Source: Clostridium sp. UBA4108 (GTDB taxonomy: Bacteria; Bacillota; Clostridia; Clostridiales; Clostridiaceae). From it: DNA of 64,000 bases. The position numbers and the translations under genes were made by a program. The DNA is taken from positions 124,001 to 188,000 of the forward strand of contig DFXM01000001.1 in the NCBI GenBank assembly GCA_002381695.1, in the 5' to 3' direction. This document shows, one piece after another, positions 9,258 to 18,278 of this stretch (position 1 is its first letter; the number at the start of each line of letters is the position of its first letter). The notes under the pieces were generated by a model. It worked only from the letters and a program-made list of their open reading frames with translations. It made no database searches and was not told the DNA's origin.

Positions 9258-9333
9258 CTGGGTGTAGCGCAGATGGTAGCGCACAAGTCTGGGGGGCTTG
9301 GAGTCGCAGGTTCAAGTCCTGTCACTCAGACCA
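9258..9333 (+). tRNA. tRNA-Pro (anticodon GGG)
   Basis: A complete 76-nt cloverleaf: acceptor CTGGGTG/CACTCAG, D arm GCGC/GCGC, anticodon stem CAAGT/GCTTG with loop CTGGGGG, T arm GCAGG/CCTGT with TTCAAGT loop, discriminator A and an encoded CCA. Positions 34-36 are GGG, so it reads CCC and CCU proline codons. The C1-G72 pair is typical of bacterial tRNA-Pro. It stands alone, with a terminator directly after. Confidence 0.95.
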
Positions 9334-9335
9334 AA

Positions 9336-9370
9336 AAATCCTTAAAGATTTATCTTTAAGGATTTTTTTG
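9336..9370 (+). terminator. Terminator after tRNA-Pro
   Basis: A 14-bp perfect stem, AAATCCTTAAAGAT (9336-9349) with ATCTTTAAGGATTT (9352-9365), ends in a T run. Confidence 0.9.
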
Positions 9371-9544
9371 TTTTAAAATGTAAAATAATTCATCATATTG
9401 AATAAAAATCAATTTATAAAAGAAGTAATAAGATTATAATATAATATTGAAATAGATAAACAAACTCACATAATTATATTAAATGTCATAGCATAAGACA
9501 ACTTTTATAGCAGATAATAAGTATATAGAGAGGAGGAGATTTCT

Positions 9545-9742
9545 TTGAAAAACATAAAAAAATATATAGGTGAAGGATATAAAATCATGAAGTTTGAAAG
9601 AGGAATTGACTTATTAACGGGGCAAGAAATTGGGAAAATTGAGATGAAAGCAATTAATGGCGCTATTGATGTAATGACGATTGATGATAATGGTGCAGAT
9701 GATATAGAAAAAAAAGTGTTCCATTATTTATCAGAAAAATAA
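9545..9742 (+). CDS. Small protein of unknown function, 65 aa
   Basis: I do not recognise this gene. A strong AGGAGGAG site precedes a TTG start at 9545, and a strong terminator follows the stop, so it looks like a real one-gene unit. The protein has a basic N-terminus (MKNIKKYIGEGYK) and an acidic middle and C-terminus (DDNGADDIEKK). It has no membrane segment and no cysteine. An internal ATG at 9587 would give 51 aa but lacks a ribosome site. It lies between tRNA-Pro and ansA. Confidence 0.65.
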   Translation: MKNIKKYIGEGYKIMKFERGIDLLTGQEIGKIEMKAINGAIDVMTIDDNGADDIEKKVFHYLSEK

Positions 9743-9744
9743 AA

Positions 9745-9798
9745 AAATAAGTCATATTTTATTATTGATAAAAATCATTTTAAAATATGGCTTATTTT
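9745..9798 (+). terminator. Terminator after the 65-aa gene
   Basis: AAATAAGTCATATTTTA pairs with TAAAATATGGCTTATTT (one wobble), with T-rich sequence after the stem. Confidence 0.8.
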
Positions 9799-9987
9799 AT
9801 TTATGCATAACTCTATAAGGAATAGAAATTTATAGAATGTTAACTTAAGTATTTCTAATCATTGAAATTATTATTTTTTATATAAAATAATAATATGGTA
9901 ATGTAATCACTTAAATTATGGTGTAAAATATATTTGCATAAATAAAATATATTAGTGGAACAAAGGTGTTCTAGGAGGTACATAAAA

Positions 9988-10989
9988 ATGAGCAAAGTTA
10001 TTGTTATATTTAATGGTGGAACTATATCTATGAAAGTGGATGAGAAGATTAAAGCTGCAGTTCCTACTCTAACTGGAGAAGAAATAATGTCTATGGTGAC
10101 AGGAATAGAATCCTATGCTGAAGTTGAATCTTATACCTTTTCTAGTCTTCCAAGCCCTCATATGACTCCAGAGCTGATGTTAAAATTATCAAATTATGTA
10201 AAAAGTTTTTTGGATAGAGAGGATGTAGATGGAGTTGTAGTTACTCATGGTACAGATTCATTAGAAGAAACAGCATATTTATTGGATTTAACTATTAATA
10301 GTGAGAAACCAGTAGTAGTTACAGGCTCTATGAGAAATAGTTCAGAACTAGGTTATGATGGACCATCTAATTTAGCAGCAGCAATATGTACAGCAACTTC
10401 AAAAAATTCTAAAAATAAAGGTGTATTAGTATGCTTAAATAATGAGGTAAACTGTGCTAGTGAAGTAACTAAATCTCATTCAATGCATTTAAACACTTTT
10501 CAAAGCCCTGAATTTGGTCCTATAGGGATTGTAGATCACAATGAAGTAATATTTTATAGAAATGCTTTGAGTAAACAGTTTATAGAAACTGATAAAATTG
10601 AAACTCAGGTTTATTTAATTAAAGCTTGTGCTGGTATGGATAATAGATTGATAGATTTTTGTGTCAATGAAGGAGCTAAGGGCTTAGTAATAGAAGCTAT
10701 GGGTAGAGGGAATATACCTCCTAAGATGGCGGAGGGAGTTAAAAATGCTATAAAAAAAGACGTAGCAGTAGTAGTGGTATCAAGATGCTTTAAAGGAAGA
10801 GTTTTAGATAGCTATGGATATCCTGGAGGAGGAAAAGAACTTAGAAATGCTGGAGCTATTTTTGGAGATAGTATGCCAGGACAAAAAGCAAGAATAAAGC
10901 TAATGTTAGCATTAGGTAAAACGAATAATTTAAGTGAAATAAAAACTCTCTTTGAAGAAGGACATTACAATAATACGAATAATAAATAA
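9988..10989 (+). CDS. ansA: L-asparaginase, cytoplasmic type
   Basis: Hydrolyses L-asparagine to aspartate and ammonia. The 333-aa protein carries both family signatures: the N-terminal nucleophile threonine in FNGGTISM (about residues 9-16) and the second catalytic set in VVTHGTDSLEETAYLL (about residue 84). It also has TGSMRNSSELGYDGP. There is no signal peptide, so it should act in the cytoplasm. The ATG at 9988 follows AGGAGGT; an in-frame codon at 9955 is upstream of that site. A 6-bp hairpin (9957-9972) lies just before the ribosome site and may affect initiation or mRNA stability. Confidence 0.92.
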   Translation: MSKVIVIFNGGTISMKVDEKIKAAVPTLTGEEIMSMVTGIESYAEVESYTFSSLPSPHMTPELMLKLSNYVKSFLDREDVDGVVVTHGTDSLEETAYLLDLTINSEKPVVVTGSMRNSSELGYDGPSNLAAAICTATSKNSKNKGVLVCLNNEVNCASEVTKSHSMHLNTFQSPEFGPIGIVDHNEVIFYRNALSKQFIETDKIETQVYLIKACAGMDNRLIDFCVNEGAKGLVIEAMGRGNIPPKMAEGVKNAIKKDVAVVVVSRCFKGRVLDSYGYPGGGKELRNAGAIFGDSMPGQKARIKLMLALGKTNNLSEIKTLFEEGHYNNTNNK

Positions 10990-11017
10990 TGAAAAATAAA
11001 AAATATACGTAATTTTA

Positions 11018-11047
11018 TTGACAAAGTAAACTTAGTTTTGATATTAT
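11018..11047 (+). promoter_or_regulatory. Sigma-A promoter of the purine permease
   Basis: A consensus -35 TTGACA (11018-11023) is followed after 18 bases by TATTAT (11042-11047). It places the start of transcription just upstream of the riboswitch. Confidence 0.75.
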
Positions 11048-11073
11048 AATGTAGAAAAATGAAATATGCGTTA

Positions 11074-11204
11074 CATTTTCATATAAATTCGACATTATGG
11101 GTCGAAAGTTTCTACAGGATACCGAAAATTTCCTACTATGAGAACACCTAAGTTTTATATTAAGTTTTATATAACCATTAGGATTCTCATTCTAGTGGTT
11201 ATTT
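11074..11204 (+). ncRNA. Guanine (purine) riboswitch with terminator platform
   Basis: P1 is formed by 11076-11083 and 11137-11144, P2 by TTCGAC/GTCGAA (11089-11106), and P3 by AGGA/TCCT (11116-11134). The joining segment GTTTCTAC is the family hallmark. The pyrimidine before the 3' P1 strand is C (ACTATG), which specifies guanine or hypoxanthine rather than adenine. The platform is a terminator (11171-11181 with 11192-11202, then T-rich). Its loop TTCTCAT and upper stem TAGG can pair with ATGAGAA and CCTA at 11138-11150, giving the antiterminator. Ligand should therefore switch the permease off. Confidence 0.92.
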
Positions 11205-11230
11205 TAATATAAACTAAGGGGGAGTAAATA

Positions 11231-12577
11231 ATGGAGAGATACTTTAAATTAGAAGAAAATGGCACTAACATTAAGCAAGAGTTAGTAGCGGGAATTACCA
11301 CATTTTTAACAATGGCATATATAATTGCTGTTAACCCTATGATTTTAGGAGAGACAGGAATGCCAATGGGGGCACTAGTAACAGCCACCTGTTTAACGGC
11401 AGGACTTACAACTATATTTATGGGGCTATATGCAAATGCACCTTTTGCACTGGCTTCAGGAATGGGACTTAATGCTTTTTTTGCTTATAGTGTTTGTTTA
11501 GGAATGGGAGTACCAGTAGGTGTTGCACTAGCTGCTGTATTTGTAGAGGGAATTATATTTATTATTTTATCAGTAACAAAAGTTAGAGAAGCAGTAGTTA
11601 ATTGTATACCATTGACTATGAAACATGCAGTTACAGCAGGTATCGGTACATTTATAGCATTTATAGGCTTAGTAAATGCAGGTATAGTAATATCTAATAA
11701 AGATACGTTAGTATCACTTGGAGAATTCCTTTCTCCTAAATTTATTATTGCGGTAATAGGAATTTTAATTATAGCAGTTTTAAATAGTAAAAAGATTAAA
11801 GGATCAATGCTATGGTCTATATTAGTATGCTCAGTATTAGCATGGATTTTTGCAATAGTTAATCCAGAGGTAGCAGCAGCTAATAGTATATATTTACCGG
11901 AGGGCGTATTTAAATTTGAATCAATAAGAGATATAGCCTTTAACCTTAGTTTTAATACATTAACTGATAAAGCATCAATAATTAATTTTATAACTATAGT
12001 GTTAACCTTCTTATTTGTTGACTTTTTTGATACTGTTGGGACTTTGGTTGGTGTAGCGTCAAAAGCTAATATGCTGGATGAAAATGGAAATGTTCCTAAA
12101 GCTAAAAAGGCATTATTGGTAGATGCAGTAGGAACTACTTTTGGAGCATTAATGGGAGTATCAACAGTTACAACTTATGTTGAAAGTGCATCTGGAGTAG
12201 CTGAAGGCGGTAGAACAGGACTTACAGCGATATTTACAGGGATATTATTTTTATTAGCTATGTTCTTATCTCCTATATTTATAGCTATACCGGGATGCGC
12301 TACTGCTCCATGCTTAATATGGATAGGTAGTATGATGATGGAAAGTGTAACTAAAATTGATTTTGTAGATTTCGGTGAGGCATTCCCGGCTTTTATAACT
12401 ATTGTGGCAATGCCCTTAACATACAGCATAGGTGATGGGTTGACTTTAGGAGTTATTTTTTACACAACTATAAATATGTTTAAAAACTTGTTGAGTAAAA
12501 AAGAAGATAGAAAACCTGTATCCATAGTGATGTATATATTAACACTATTATTTTTACTTAAGCTTATATTTATGTAA
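11231..12577 (+). CDS. pbuG: Purine (hypoxanthine/guanine) permease, AzgA/PbuG family
   Basis: An NCS2 xanthine/uracil-superfamily transporter of 448 aa with many hydrophobic helices. The N-terminal IKQELVAGITTFLTMAYIIAVNP and the central DFFDTVGTLVGVASKA mark the AzgA-like branch that takes up hypoxanthine, guanine or adenine. The gene starts at an ATG after AAGGGGGA. It lies directly under a guanine riboswitch, which supports a guanine/hypoxanthine role and repression when purines are plentiful. It is monocistronic and ends at a strong terminator. Confidence 0.93.
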   Translation: MERYFKLEENGTNIKQELVAGITTFLTMAYIIAVNPMILGETGMPMGALVTATCLTAGLTTIFMGLYANAPFALASGMGLNAFFAYSVCLGMGVPVGVALAAVFVEGIIFIILSVTKVREAVVNCIPLTMKHAVTAGIGTFIAFIGLVNAGIVISNKDTLVSLGEFLSPKFIIAVIGILIIAVLNSKKIKGSMLWSILVCSVLAWIFAIVNPEVAAANSIYLPEGVFKFESIRDIAFNLSFNTLTDKASIINFITIVLTFLFVDFFDTVGTLVGVASKANMLDENGNVPKAKKALLVDAVGTTFGALMGVSTVTTYVESASGVAEGGRTGLTAIFTGILFLLAMFLSPIFIAIPGCATAPCLIWIGSMMMESVTKIDFVDFGEAFPAFITIVAMPLTYSIGDGLTLGVIFYTTINMFKNLLSKKEDRKPVSIVMYILTLLFLLKLIFM

Positions 12578-12597
12578 TTTAAAGATACAATAAATGG

Positions 12598-12645
12598 AGA
12601 CTATTCAAAAAGGATATTAAAAAAGTTTTGAATAGTCTTTTTATT
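12598..12645 (+). terminator. Terminator after the purine permease
   Basis: GACTATTCAAAA (12599-12610) pairs perfectly with TTTTGAATAGTC (12626-12637), followed by TTTTTATTTT. Confidence 0.9.
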
Positions 12646-12812
12646 TTGGCACGAAATTGCAGTATAAAACACAGTTTAGATGGATTTTCTTAATTTTTCT
12701 ATTAAATATTCAAGTTTTCTTTGAAATTCTTTTATTTTTAACTTGAAATTGATGACATACTTTATGTATAATAAATAAAGAATTTAGGAAGCAGTGGAAG
12801 GATGCGTTGTTT

Positions 12813-13691
12813 ATGATAAAAAGCATGACTGGCTTTGGCAGAGGTACTGGTGAAGATGTTAATTCTAACTATATAATAGAAATTAAAACTGTTAATCACA
12901 GATATTTTGAATTAAATGTAAGAATGCCTAGAGCGCTAATATCTCTAGAAGATAATATTAGAAAAATTGTAAATGAAAAGATAAAGAGAGGTAAGGTAGA
13001 TATCTTTGTAACTCAGAATGTTATAAATAGAGAAGATGTTGAAGCTATAGTAAATGAAAATTTAGCAGATAGTTACATGACATGTTTAAGATCTATTATG
13101 AATAAATATGGGTTAAGAGATGATGTCTCTGTAAGTAATTTAGCTAGATTTCCAGAGGTAATAACGCTAAAACAAAAAGAAGAAGACTTAGATAGAATTT
13201 GGAATAGTATGCTTAGCCCATTAAATGAAGCGCTGAATAATTTGTGGAATATGAGAGAAGTAGAAGGCGAAAAACTTTTAAAGGATATTAAAAGTAGATG
13301 TGAATTGATTTTAAATCATATTGATATAATAACTGAAAGAGTACCAGAAGTATCCAAGGAGTATAGAGATAAACTTCTTAAAAAAGTACAGGATATACTA
13401 GGGGATAATCAATTAGATGAAAGCCGAATTACTATGGAGGTTGTCCTTCAAGCAGATAAAACTTGTATAGATGAAGAGGTAGTAAGACTTAAAAGTCATG
13501 TTAATCAAATACTAGAAACCTTGGAGTTAAATGAACCTATAGGAAGAAAATTAGATTTTATTGTTCAAGAAATGAACAGAGAAGCTAACACTATTACATC
13601 GAAAGTAAATGACTTAGAACTTACTAATATAGCACTAGGAATAAAAAGTGAGATAGAAAAAATAAGAGAGCAAGTACAAAATATAGAATAA
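12813..13691 (+). CDS. yicC: YicC/YloC family endoribonuclease-like protein
   Basis: A 292-aa member of the YicC family: YicC-like N-terminal domain starting MIKSMTGFGRG, and a C-terminal DUF1732 domain with EMNREANTITSK. Family members are linked to RNA turnover and stress survival. The ATG at 12813 gives the conserved N-terminus; a TTG at 12807 is closer to the GGAAGGA site but adds only two residues. It heads the conserved Firmicute cluster yicC-remA-gmk-rpoZ-coaBC-priA. Confidence 0.92.
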   Translation: MIKSMTGFGRGTGEDVNSNYIIEIKTVNHRYFELNVRMPRALISLEDNIRKIVNEKIKRGKVDIFVTQNVINREDVEAIVNENLADSYMTCLRSIMNKYGLRDDVSVSNLARFPEVITLKQKEEDLDRIWNSMLSPLNEALNNLWNMREVEGEKLLKDIKSRCELILNHIDIITERVPEVSKEYRDKLLKKVQDILGDNQLDESRITMEVVLQADKTCIDEEVVRLKSHVNQILETLELNEPIGRKLDFIVQEMNREANTITSKVNDLELTNIALGIKSEIEKIREQVQNIE

Positions 13692-13726
13692 TATTCGAAA
13701 TAAAAAATAATATTAGGAGGGAATCC

Positions 13727-13999
13727 ATGAGTATAAAACTTATAAATATAGGATTTGGAAACATAGTATCGGCAAACAGGTTGGTGGCAATTGTTAGTCC
13801 AGAGTCAGCACCAATAAAGAGGATAATTCAAGAAGCAAGAGAAAGAGGTATGCTAATTGATGCAACCTATGGAAGGAGAACTAGAGCTGTAATAATTACA
13901 GATAGTGATCATATAATACTATCAGCAGTTCAACCAGAGACTGTAGCTCATAGACTATCAACAAAGGAAGACGACCATATAGAAGAGGTAGATGATTAA
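13727..13999 (+). CDS. remA: RemA-family DNA-binding regulator (DUF370)
   Basis: A 90-aa DUF370 protein. In Bacillus subtilis RemA activates biofilm matrix and osmoprotection genes by wrapping DNA as a ring-shaped oligomer. The conserved MSIKLINIGFGNIVSANR start and RRTRAVIITDSDHIILSA segment are present. GGAGGGA precedes the ATG. The gmk start codon overlaps its stop by one base, so the two are translationally coupled. The regulon in this organism is not known. Confidence 0.93.
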   Translation: MSIKLINIGFGNIVSANRLVAIVSPESAPIKRIIQEARERGMLIDATYGRRTRAVIITDSDHIILSAVQPETVAHRLSTKEDDHIEEVDD

Positions 14000-14598
14000 T
14001 GAGTGTTAAAGGGCAGCTATTAGTTATATCTGGTCCATCTGGAGCTGGCAAAGGAACTGTATGTAAAGAATTAATAAAAAGAAATGATATATGGATATCT
14101 GTTTCGTGTACTACTCGAAATCCTAGAAATGAAGAAGTAGATGGAATAAACTATTTCTTTATTTCAAAAAATGAATTTTTAGATAAAATTGATGAAAATG
14201 ATTTTTTAGAATATGCTGAGGTCTATGGAAATTTTTATGGTACACCTAAATCAAAAGTTTTACATATGCTAGAACAGGGAAGAGATGTAATATTAGAAAT
14301 AGATATTCAGGGAGCTTTGAAAATAAAATCTTCTTATCCAGATGGAGTATTCATATTCATAATACCTCCATCAATGGAAGAATTAAAAAATAGAATTACA
14401 GGTAGAGGAAGTGAAACTCCAGAATCATTAAAAACAAGATTAGAAGCTGCTTATGATGAAATAAGCTTTGCATCAAAATATGATTACGCTGTAGTTAATG
14501 ACATTGTAGAAGAAGCTGTTAAGAAAATTGAGCACATAATAGGTGCTGAAAAATGCAGAGTATATAAAATGAAAGATCAATTATTAGGGAGGTTTTAA
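13999..14598 (+). CDS. gmk: Guanylate kinase
   Basis: Phosphorylates GMP to GDP with ATP. The 199-aa protein has P-loop GPSGAGKGTV (about residues 11-20), the GMP-binding SCTTRNPRNEEVDGINYFF segment, and ILEIDIQGALKIK. The ATG overlaps the remA stop by one base, and rpoZ follows after two bases. Confidence 0.97.
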   Translation: MSVKGQLLVISGPSGAGKGTVCKELIKRNDIWISVSCTTRNPRNEEVDGINYFFISKNEFLDKIDENDFLEYAEVYGNFYGTPKSKVLHMLEQGRDVILEIDIQGALKIKSSYPDGVFIFIIPPSMEELKNRITGRGSETPESLKTRLEAAYDEISFASKYDYAVVNDIVEEAVKKIEHIIGAEKCRVYKMKDQLLGRF

Positions 14599-14600
14599 AT

Positions 14601-14819
14601 ATGAACAATTCAATGATAAATCCATCAATAGTAGAACTTTTAGAAAGGGTAGATAACAGATACTCATTAGTTGTAGCTACATCTAAAAGAGCAAGACAAT
14701 TAATAGAAGGTCAAAATTCACTGATAGATGAAAAAATTAATAAGCCGTTGACATTAGCTATAAATGAAATCAATCAAGAGGCTTACGAAGTACAGATGGT
14801 GAAAGAAGGCTTAAAATAA
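14601..14819 (+). CDS. rpoZ: RNA polymerase omega subunit
   Basis: A 72-aa omega subunit that assists assembly of RNA polymerase around beta-prime. The family pattern NPSIVELLERVDNRYSLVVA TSKRARQLIEG is visible as residues 7-37, with KPLTLAINEI near 48. A GGGAGG site lies at the end of gmk. coaBC starts one base after the stop. Confidence 0.93.
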   Translation: MNNSMINPSIVELLERVDNRYSLVVATSKRARQLIEGQNSLIDEKINKPLTLAINEINQEAYEVQMVKEGLK

Positions 14820-14820
14820 A

Positions 14821-16017
14821 ATGAGAGATGAAAAAACTGTAGTTATAGGAGTTACAGGAGGAATAGCTGTTTATAAGGCACTAGATGTTATAAGTAGACT
14901 TAAAAAAGCTAATATAAATGTCCATGTCATTATGACAAAATCAGCTTGTGAATTTGTGACACCACTGAGTTTTCAATCCTTAAGCCAAAATATAGTGGTA
15001 ACTGATATGTTTGCAGAGCCTAAAGCTTGGGAGATTCAACACATTTCTCTTGCAAAAAAAGCAGATTTATTAGCTGTAATTCCTGCTACTGCTAATATAA
15101 TAGGTAAAGTTGCCAATGGCATAGCAGATGATATGTTGTCAACAACTATTATGGCAACAAAGGCGAAGGTAGTATTTGCAGCAGCTATGAACACAAATAT
15201 GTATATGAATCCTATTGTTCAAGAAAATATTGAGAAATTGAAATCTCACGGTTATGGTTTTATTTTGCCAGCTAGTGGAAGGTTGGCTTGTGGAGATGTA
15301 GGAAATGGAAAGTTAGCAGATACAGAGGAAATAGCTGATAGAATAATATCAGAACTTTATATGCCAAAGGACTTAATGGGAAAAAAGGTACTTGTAACGG
15401 CTGGTCCTACTAGAGCTAATATTGATCCAGTAAGATTTATAACTAATAGATCCACAGGAAAAATGGGGTATGCTATTGCTATGGAGGCTAGGGATAGAGG
15501 TGCAGAAGTAGTATTAGTAAGTGGTCCTACAAATATAAAGAAGCCAGAAGGAATAAAGTTAGTAAATATAGAGACTAATGAAGAAATGTTTCAAGAGGTT
15601 TTAAAGGAATATGAAAATAGTGATATTGTTATAAAATCTGCTGCAGTTGCTGATTATAAGGCAAAAAACTATTCAGTTCAAAAAATTAAAAAAGGTGATG
15701 GAGACTTATCACTAGAGTTTATCAGAGACAACGATATCCTTATGAAGCTGGGAGAACTAAAAAGAAACCAAATATTAATTGGCTTTGCAGCTGAAAGTAA
15801 TGATATTATTGAAAATGCTCATAAGAAACTTGAAAAAAAGAATTTAGATTACATTGTTGCTAATGATATAACTGCTGCTGATTCTGGATTTGGAAAAGAT
15901 ATAAATAGAGTAACTATTATAAATGCCCAAGGAGAAAAAAGAGCCTTGGATGCTATGAGTAAAAAATCAGTAGCATGTGAACTATTCAATACAATCTTAA
16001 AAGATATGAAGAAGTAA
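14821..16017 (+). CDS. coaBC: Phosphopantothenoylcysteine synthetase/decarboxylase
   Basis: A bifunctional coenzyme A enzyme that joins cysteine to 4'-phosphopantothenate and then decarboxylates the product. The N-terminal flavoprotein half begins GVTGGIAVYKALD and has AAMNTNMYMNP (the PXMNXXMW-type motif) and the catalytic cysteine in SGRLACGDVGNG. The C-terminal synthetase half starts with VLVTAGPTRANIDPVRFITN near residue 190. The 398-aa length is normal. coaD, a later step in CoA synthesis, is also in the window (33343). Confidence 0.97.
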   Translation: MRDEKTVVIGVTGGIAVYKALDVISRLKKANINVHVIMTKSACEFVTPLSFQSLSQNIVVTDMFAEPKAWEIQHISLAKKADLLAVIPATANIIGKVANGIADDMLSTTIMATKAKVVFAAAMNTNMYMNPIVQENIEKLKSHGYGFILPASGRLACGDVGNGKLADTEEIADRIISELYMPKDLMGKKVLVTAGPTRANIDPVRFITNRSTGKMGYAIAMEARDRGAEVVLVSGPTNIKKPEGIKLVNIETNEEMFQEVLKEYENSDIVIKSAAVADYKAKNYSVQKIKKGDGDLSLEFIRDNDILMKLGELKRNQILIGFAAESNDIIENAHKKLEKKNLDYIVANDITAADSGFGKDINRVTIINAQGEKRALDAMSKKSVACELFNTILKDMKK

Positions 16018-16038
16018 AGCGACAAAGTCGCTTTTTTT
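16016..16038 (+). terminator. Terminator after coaBC
   Basis: A short stem AAAGCGAC/GTCGCTTT with a 3-nt loop is followed by a T run. It overlaps the coaBC stop. priA starts only about 30 bases on, so read-through is likely to matter. Confidence 0.75.
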
Positions 16039-16066
16039 CTTACAATTAAAAGAAAGGAGGAAGTAT

Positions 16067-18262
16067 ATGAGTAAGTATGTAGGAGTTATAGTAAATAGTG
16101 AAGCCTTAACTTTAGATAAAATTTTCACTTATAAAGTCCCTGAGAATTTAGAGGAAAAAATAAATATAGGTAGATGTGTAACTGTTCCTTTTGGAAAAGG
16201 AAATAAGAAAATATATGGTTTTATAGTAGAAATAATAGATTATATAGAAGATGATGAAAAAATAAAAGAAGTATTGTCCATAGATGATAGTATAGATGTA
16301 ATAACTCTAAAGAATCTAGAATTAATTAAGATTATGAGAGAAAAATATCTATGTACTTATTTAGAAGGAATTAAAGTAATGATTCCAAATGGATTATTAA
16401 AGGGTATTAATTTTAAAACCAAGAAAGTTATATCAATAGGAATACCCCTAGAAGGGAAATATAAAAAGACTACATATTTGGATATAATAGGTTTTATAAA
16501 AGAAAATAATGGGAAATATACAAAGACAGATTTATCAAAGGATTTCAAGTTATCTTTATCTTCAATAAATACCCTAATTAAACATAACTTTCTAAAAGTA
16601 GAGGACAACATTATTAATAGATATAATGATAAAATATATGAAAATTATGAGGAAAAAATATTAACGTCACATCAACAACAGGCCTTTGACACCATAATAA
16701 ACAGCAATGATAGAAATTTTTTGATTCATGGAATAACAGGAAGTGGAAAGACTGAGATATATATGGCTCTAGTGAAAGAAATGATTGCAAGGAAAAAGGA
16801 TTCCATAATCTTAATTCCAGAAATATCTCTTACCCCACAAATGGTAGAACGATTTAAAGGTAGATTTGGAAGGGATGTAGCTATATTTCATAGTAAACTT
16901 TCTGATGGCGAGAGATTTGATGAATGGATGAGAGTAAAACTTGGAAAAGTAAAAGTAGCAATTGGTGCAAGATCAGCTATTTTTTTACCATTTTCAAATT
17001 TGGGGTTAATAATAATTGATGAAGAACATGAGAGTAGTTATAAATCAGATAGTGATCCTAAATATAATGCAAGAGAAATAGCCAAATTTAAAAGTGATAT
17101 AGAGGGATGCAAGGTAGTGCTAGGTTCTGCCACCCCATCTGTAGAGACATATTATAGAGGGCTAAGGAGAGAGTATAAAATCATAATATTAGAAAAAAGG
17201 GTATCAGGGGCAGAGCTACCCCAGGTAGAGATTGTTGATATGAGAGAAGAATTAAAAAATGGAAATAAATCTATGTTTAGTAGAGCACTATATGAAAATA
17301 TTCAGCAAGTGTTAGAAGAGAAAAATCAAATACTCTTATTTTTAAATAGAAGAGGATTCTCAACTTTTGTATCATGTAGGGAATGTGGGTATGTATTTAG
17401 ATGTAAAAACTGTGATATTTCTTTAACCTATCACAATAATCAGAGTAGTCTTACATGCCATTATTGTGGTGCTAAGGAGAGCATACCGAAGATTTGTCCT
17501 AAATGTGGGAGTAAGTATGTAAAATATTTTGGTGTTGGAACTGAACAATTAGAGGAAAAGGTTAAAAATACTTTTATTTTAAGTAAAACCTTAAGAATGG
17601 ACTTTGATACAACTAGAGGAAAAGATTCCTATGAGAATATCTATAAACATTTTGTTAAGAAAAAAGCTAATGTATTAATTGGTACTCAAATGATAGCCAA
17701 GGGCTTAGATTTTCCAGATGTAACTTTAGTTGGGGTAATAGCAGCAGATTTATCATTAAATTTACCAGATTATAAAGCATCGGAGAGAACTTTTGGGCTT
17801 ATAACACAGGTTTCAGGTAGGGCTGGTAGAGGAGCTAAAAGAGGGAAAGTAGTAATCCAAACCTATAATCCAGATAATTATAGCATAGTATATGCTGCAA
17901 ATAATGATTATGTTGGGTTTTATAATGAAGAGATAAAAATAAGGGAATTGTTAAACTATCCACCGTTTAGTGAAATATTATGTATTAATCTTAGTAGTGA
18001 AGATGAAAGAAATTTAATAAAACATATACAATATTTAGCCGACAAAATAAAGATAATTTTTAATAAAAGTGATAAAATTGAAGTATTGGGTCCATGTCCA
18101 TGTGGAATCTCTAAGATAAAAAATTATTTTAGATGGCAAATTATTATTAAGGGAAACTTTACTAATGAAGAACGGAAGAAAATTAGGGATTTAACCTACG
18201 AAAATATAAATTATAAAAATATAAGAGTGAGTATAGATTTAAACCCTAATAGCTTATTGTAA
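16067..18262 (+). CDS. priA: Primosomal protein N' (replication restart helicase PriA)
   Basis: A superfamily 2 3'-5' helicase that reloads the replisome at stalled forks. The 731-aa protein has an N-terminal DNA-binding domain, Walker A GITGSGKTEIY near residue 222, the DEEH box near 318, and motif GSATPS. Zinc-binding cysteine pairs occur between about 438 and 480 (CRECG, CKNC, CHYCG, CPKCG). Helicase motif QVSGRAGRG is near 585. AGGAGG lies before the ATG. def, fmt and later genes follow in the same direction. Confidence 0.97.
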   Translation: MSKYVGVIVNSEALTLDKIFTYKVPENLEEKINIGRCVTVPFGKGNKKIYGFIVEIIDYIEDDEKIKEVLSIDDSIDVITLKNLELIKIMREKYLCTYLEGIKVMIPNGLLKGINFKTKKVISIGIPLEGKYKKTTYLDIIGFIKENNGKYTKTDLSKDFKLSLSSINTLIKHNFLKVEDNIINRYNDKIYENYEEKILTSHQQQAFDTIINSNDRNFLIHGITGSGKTEIYMALVKEMIARKKDSIILIPEISLTPQMVERFKGRFGRDVAIFHSKLSDGERFDEWMRVKLGKVKVAIGARSAIFLPFSNLGLIIIDEEHESSYKSDSDPKYNAREIAKFKSDIEGCKVVLGSATPSVETYYRGLRREYKIIILEKRVSGAELPQVEIVDMREELKNGNKSMFSRALYENIQQVLEEKNQILLFLNRRGFSTFVSCRECGYVFRCKNCDISLTYHNNQSSLTCHYCGAKESIPKICPKCGSKYVKYFGVGTEQLEEKVKNTFILSKTLRMDFDTTRGKDSYENIYKHFVKKKANVLIGTQMIAKGLDFPDVTLVGVIAADLSLNLPDYKASERTFGLITQVSGRAGRGAKRGKVVIQTYNPDNYSIVYAANNDYVGFYNEEIKIRELLNYPPFSEILCINLSSEDERNLIKHIQYLADKIKIIFNKSDKIEVLGPCPCGISKIKNYFRWQIIIKGNFTNEERKKIRDLTYENINYKNIRVSIDLNPNSLL

Positions 18263-18278
18263 CGCAAGGAGGATAATT

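Noticed and set aside
9003..9333. Integrated element or attachment site at tRNA-Pro
   Set aside because: The tRNA is complete, no integrase or duplicated tRNA end is seen, and the flanking genes are core genes.
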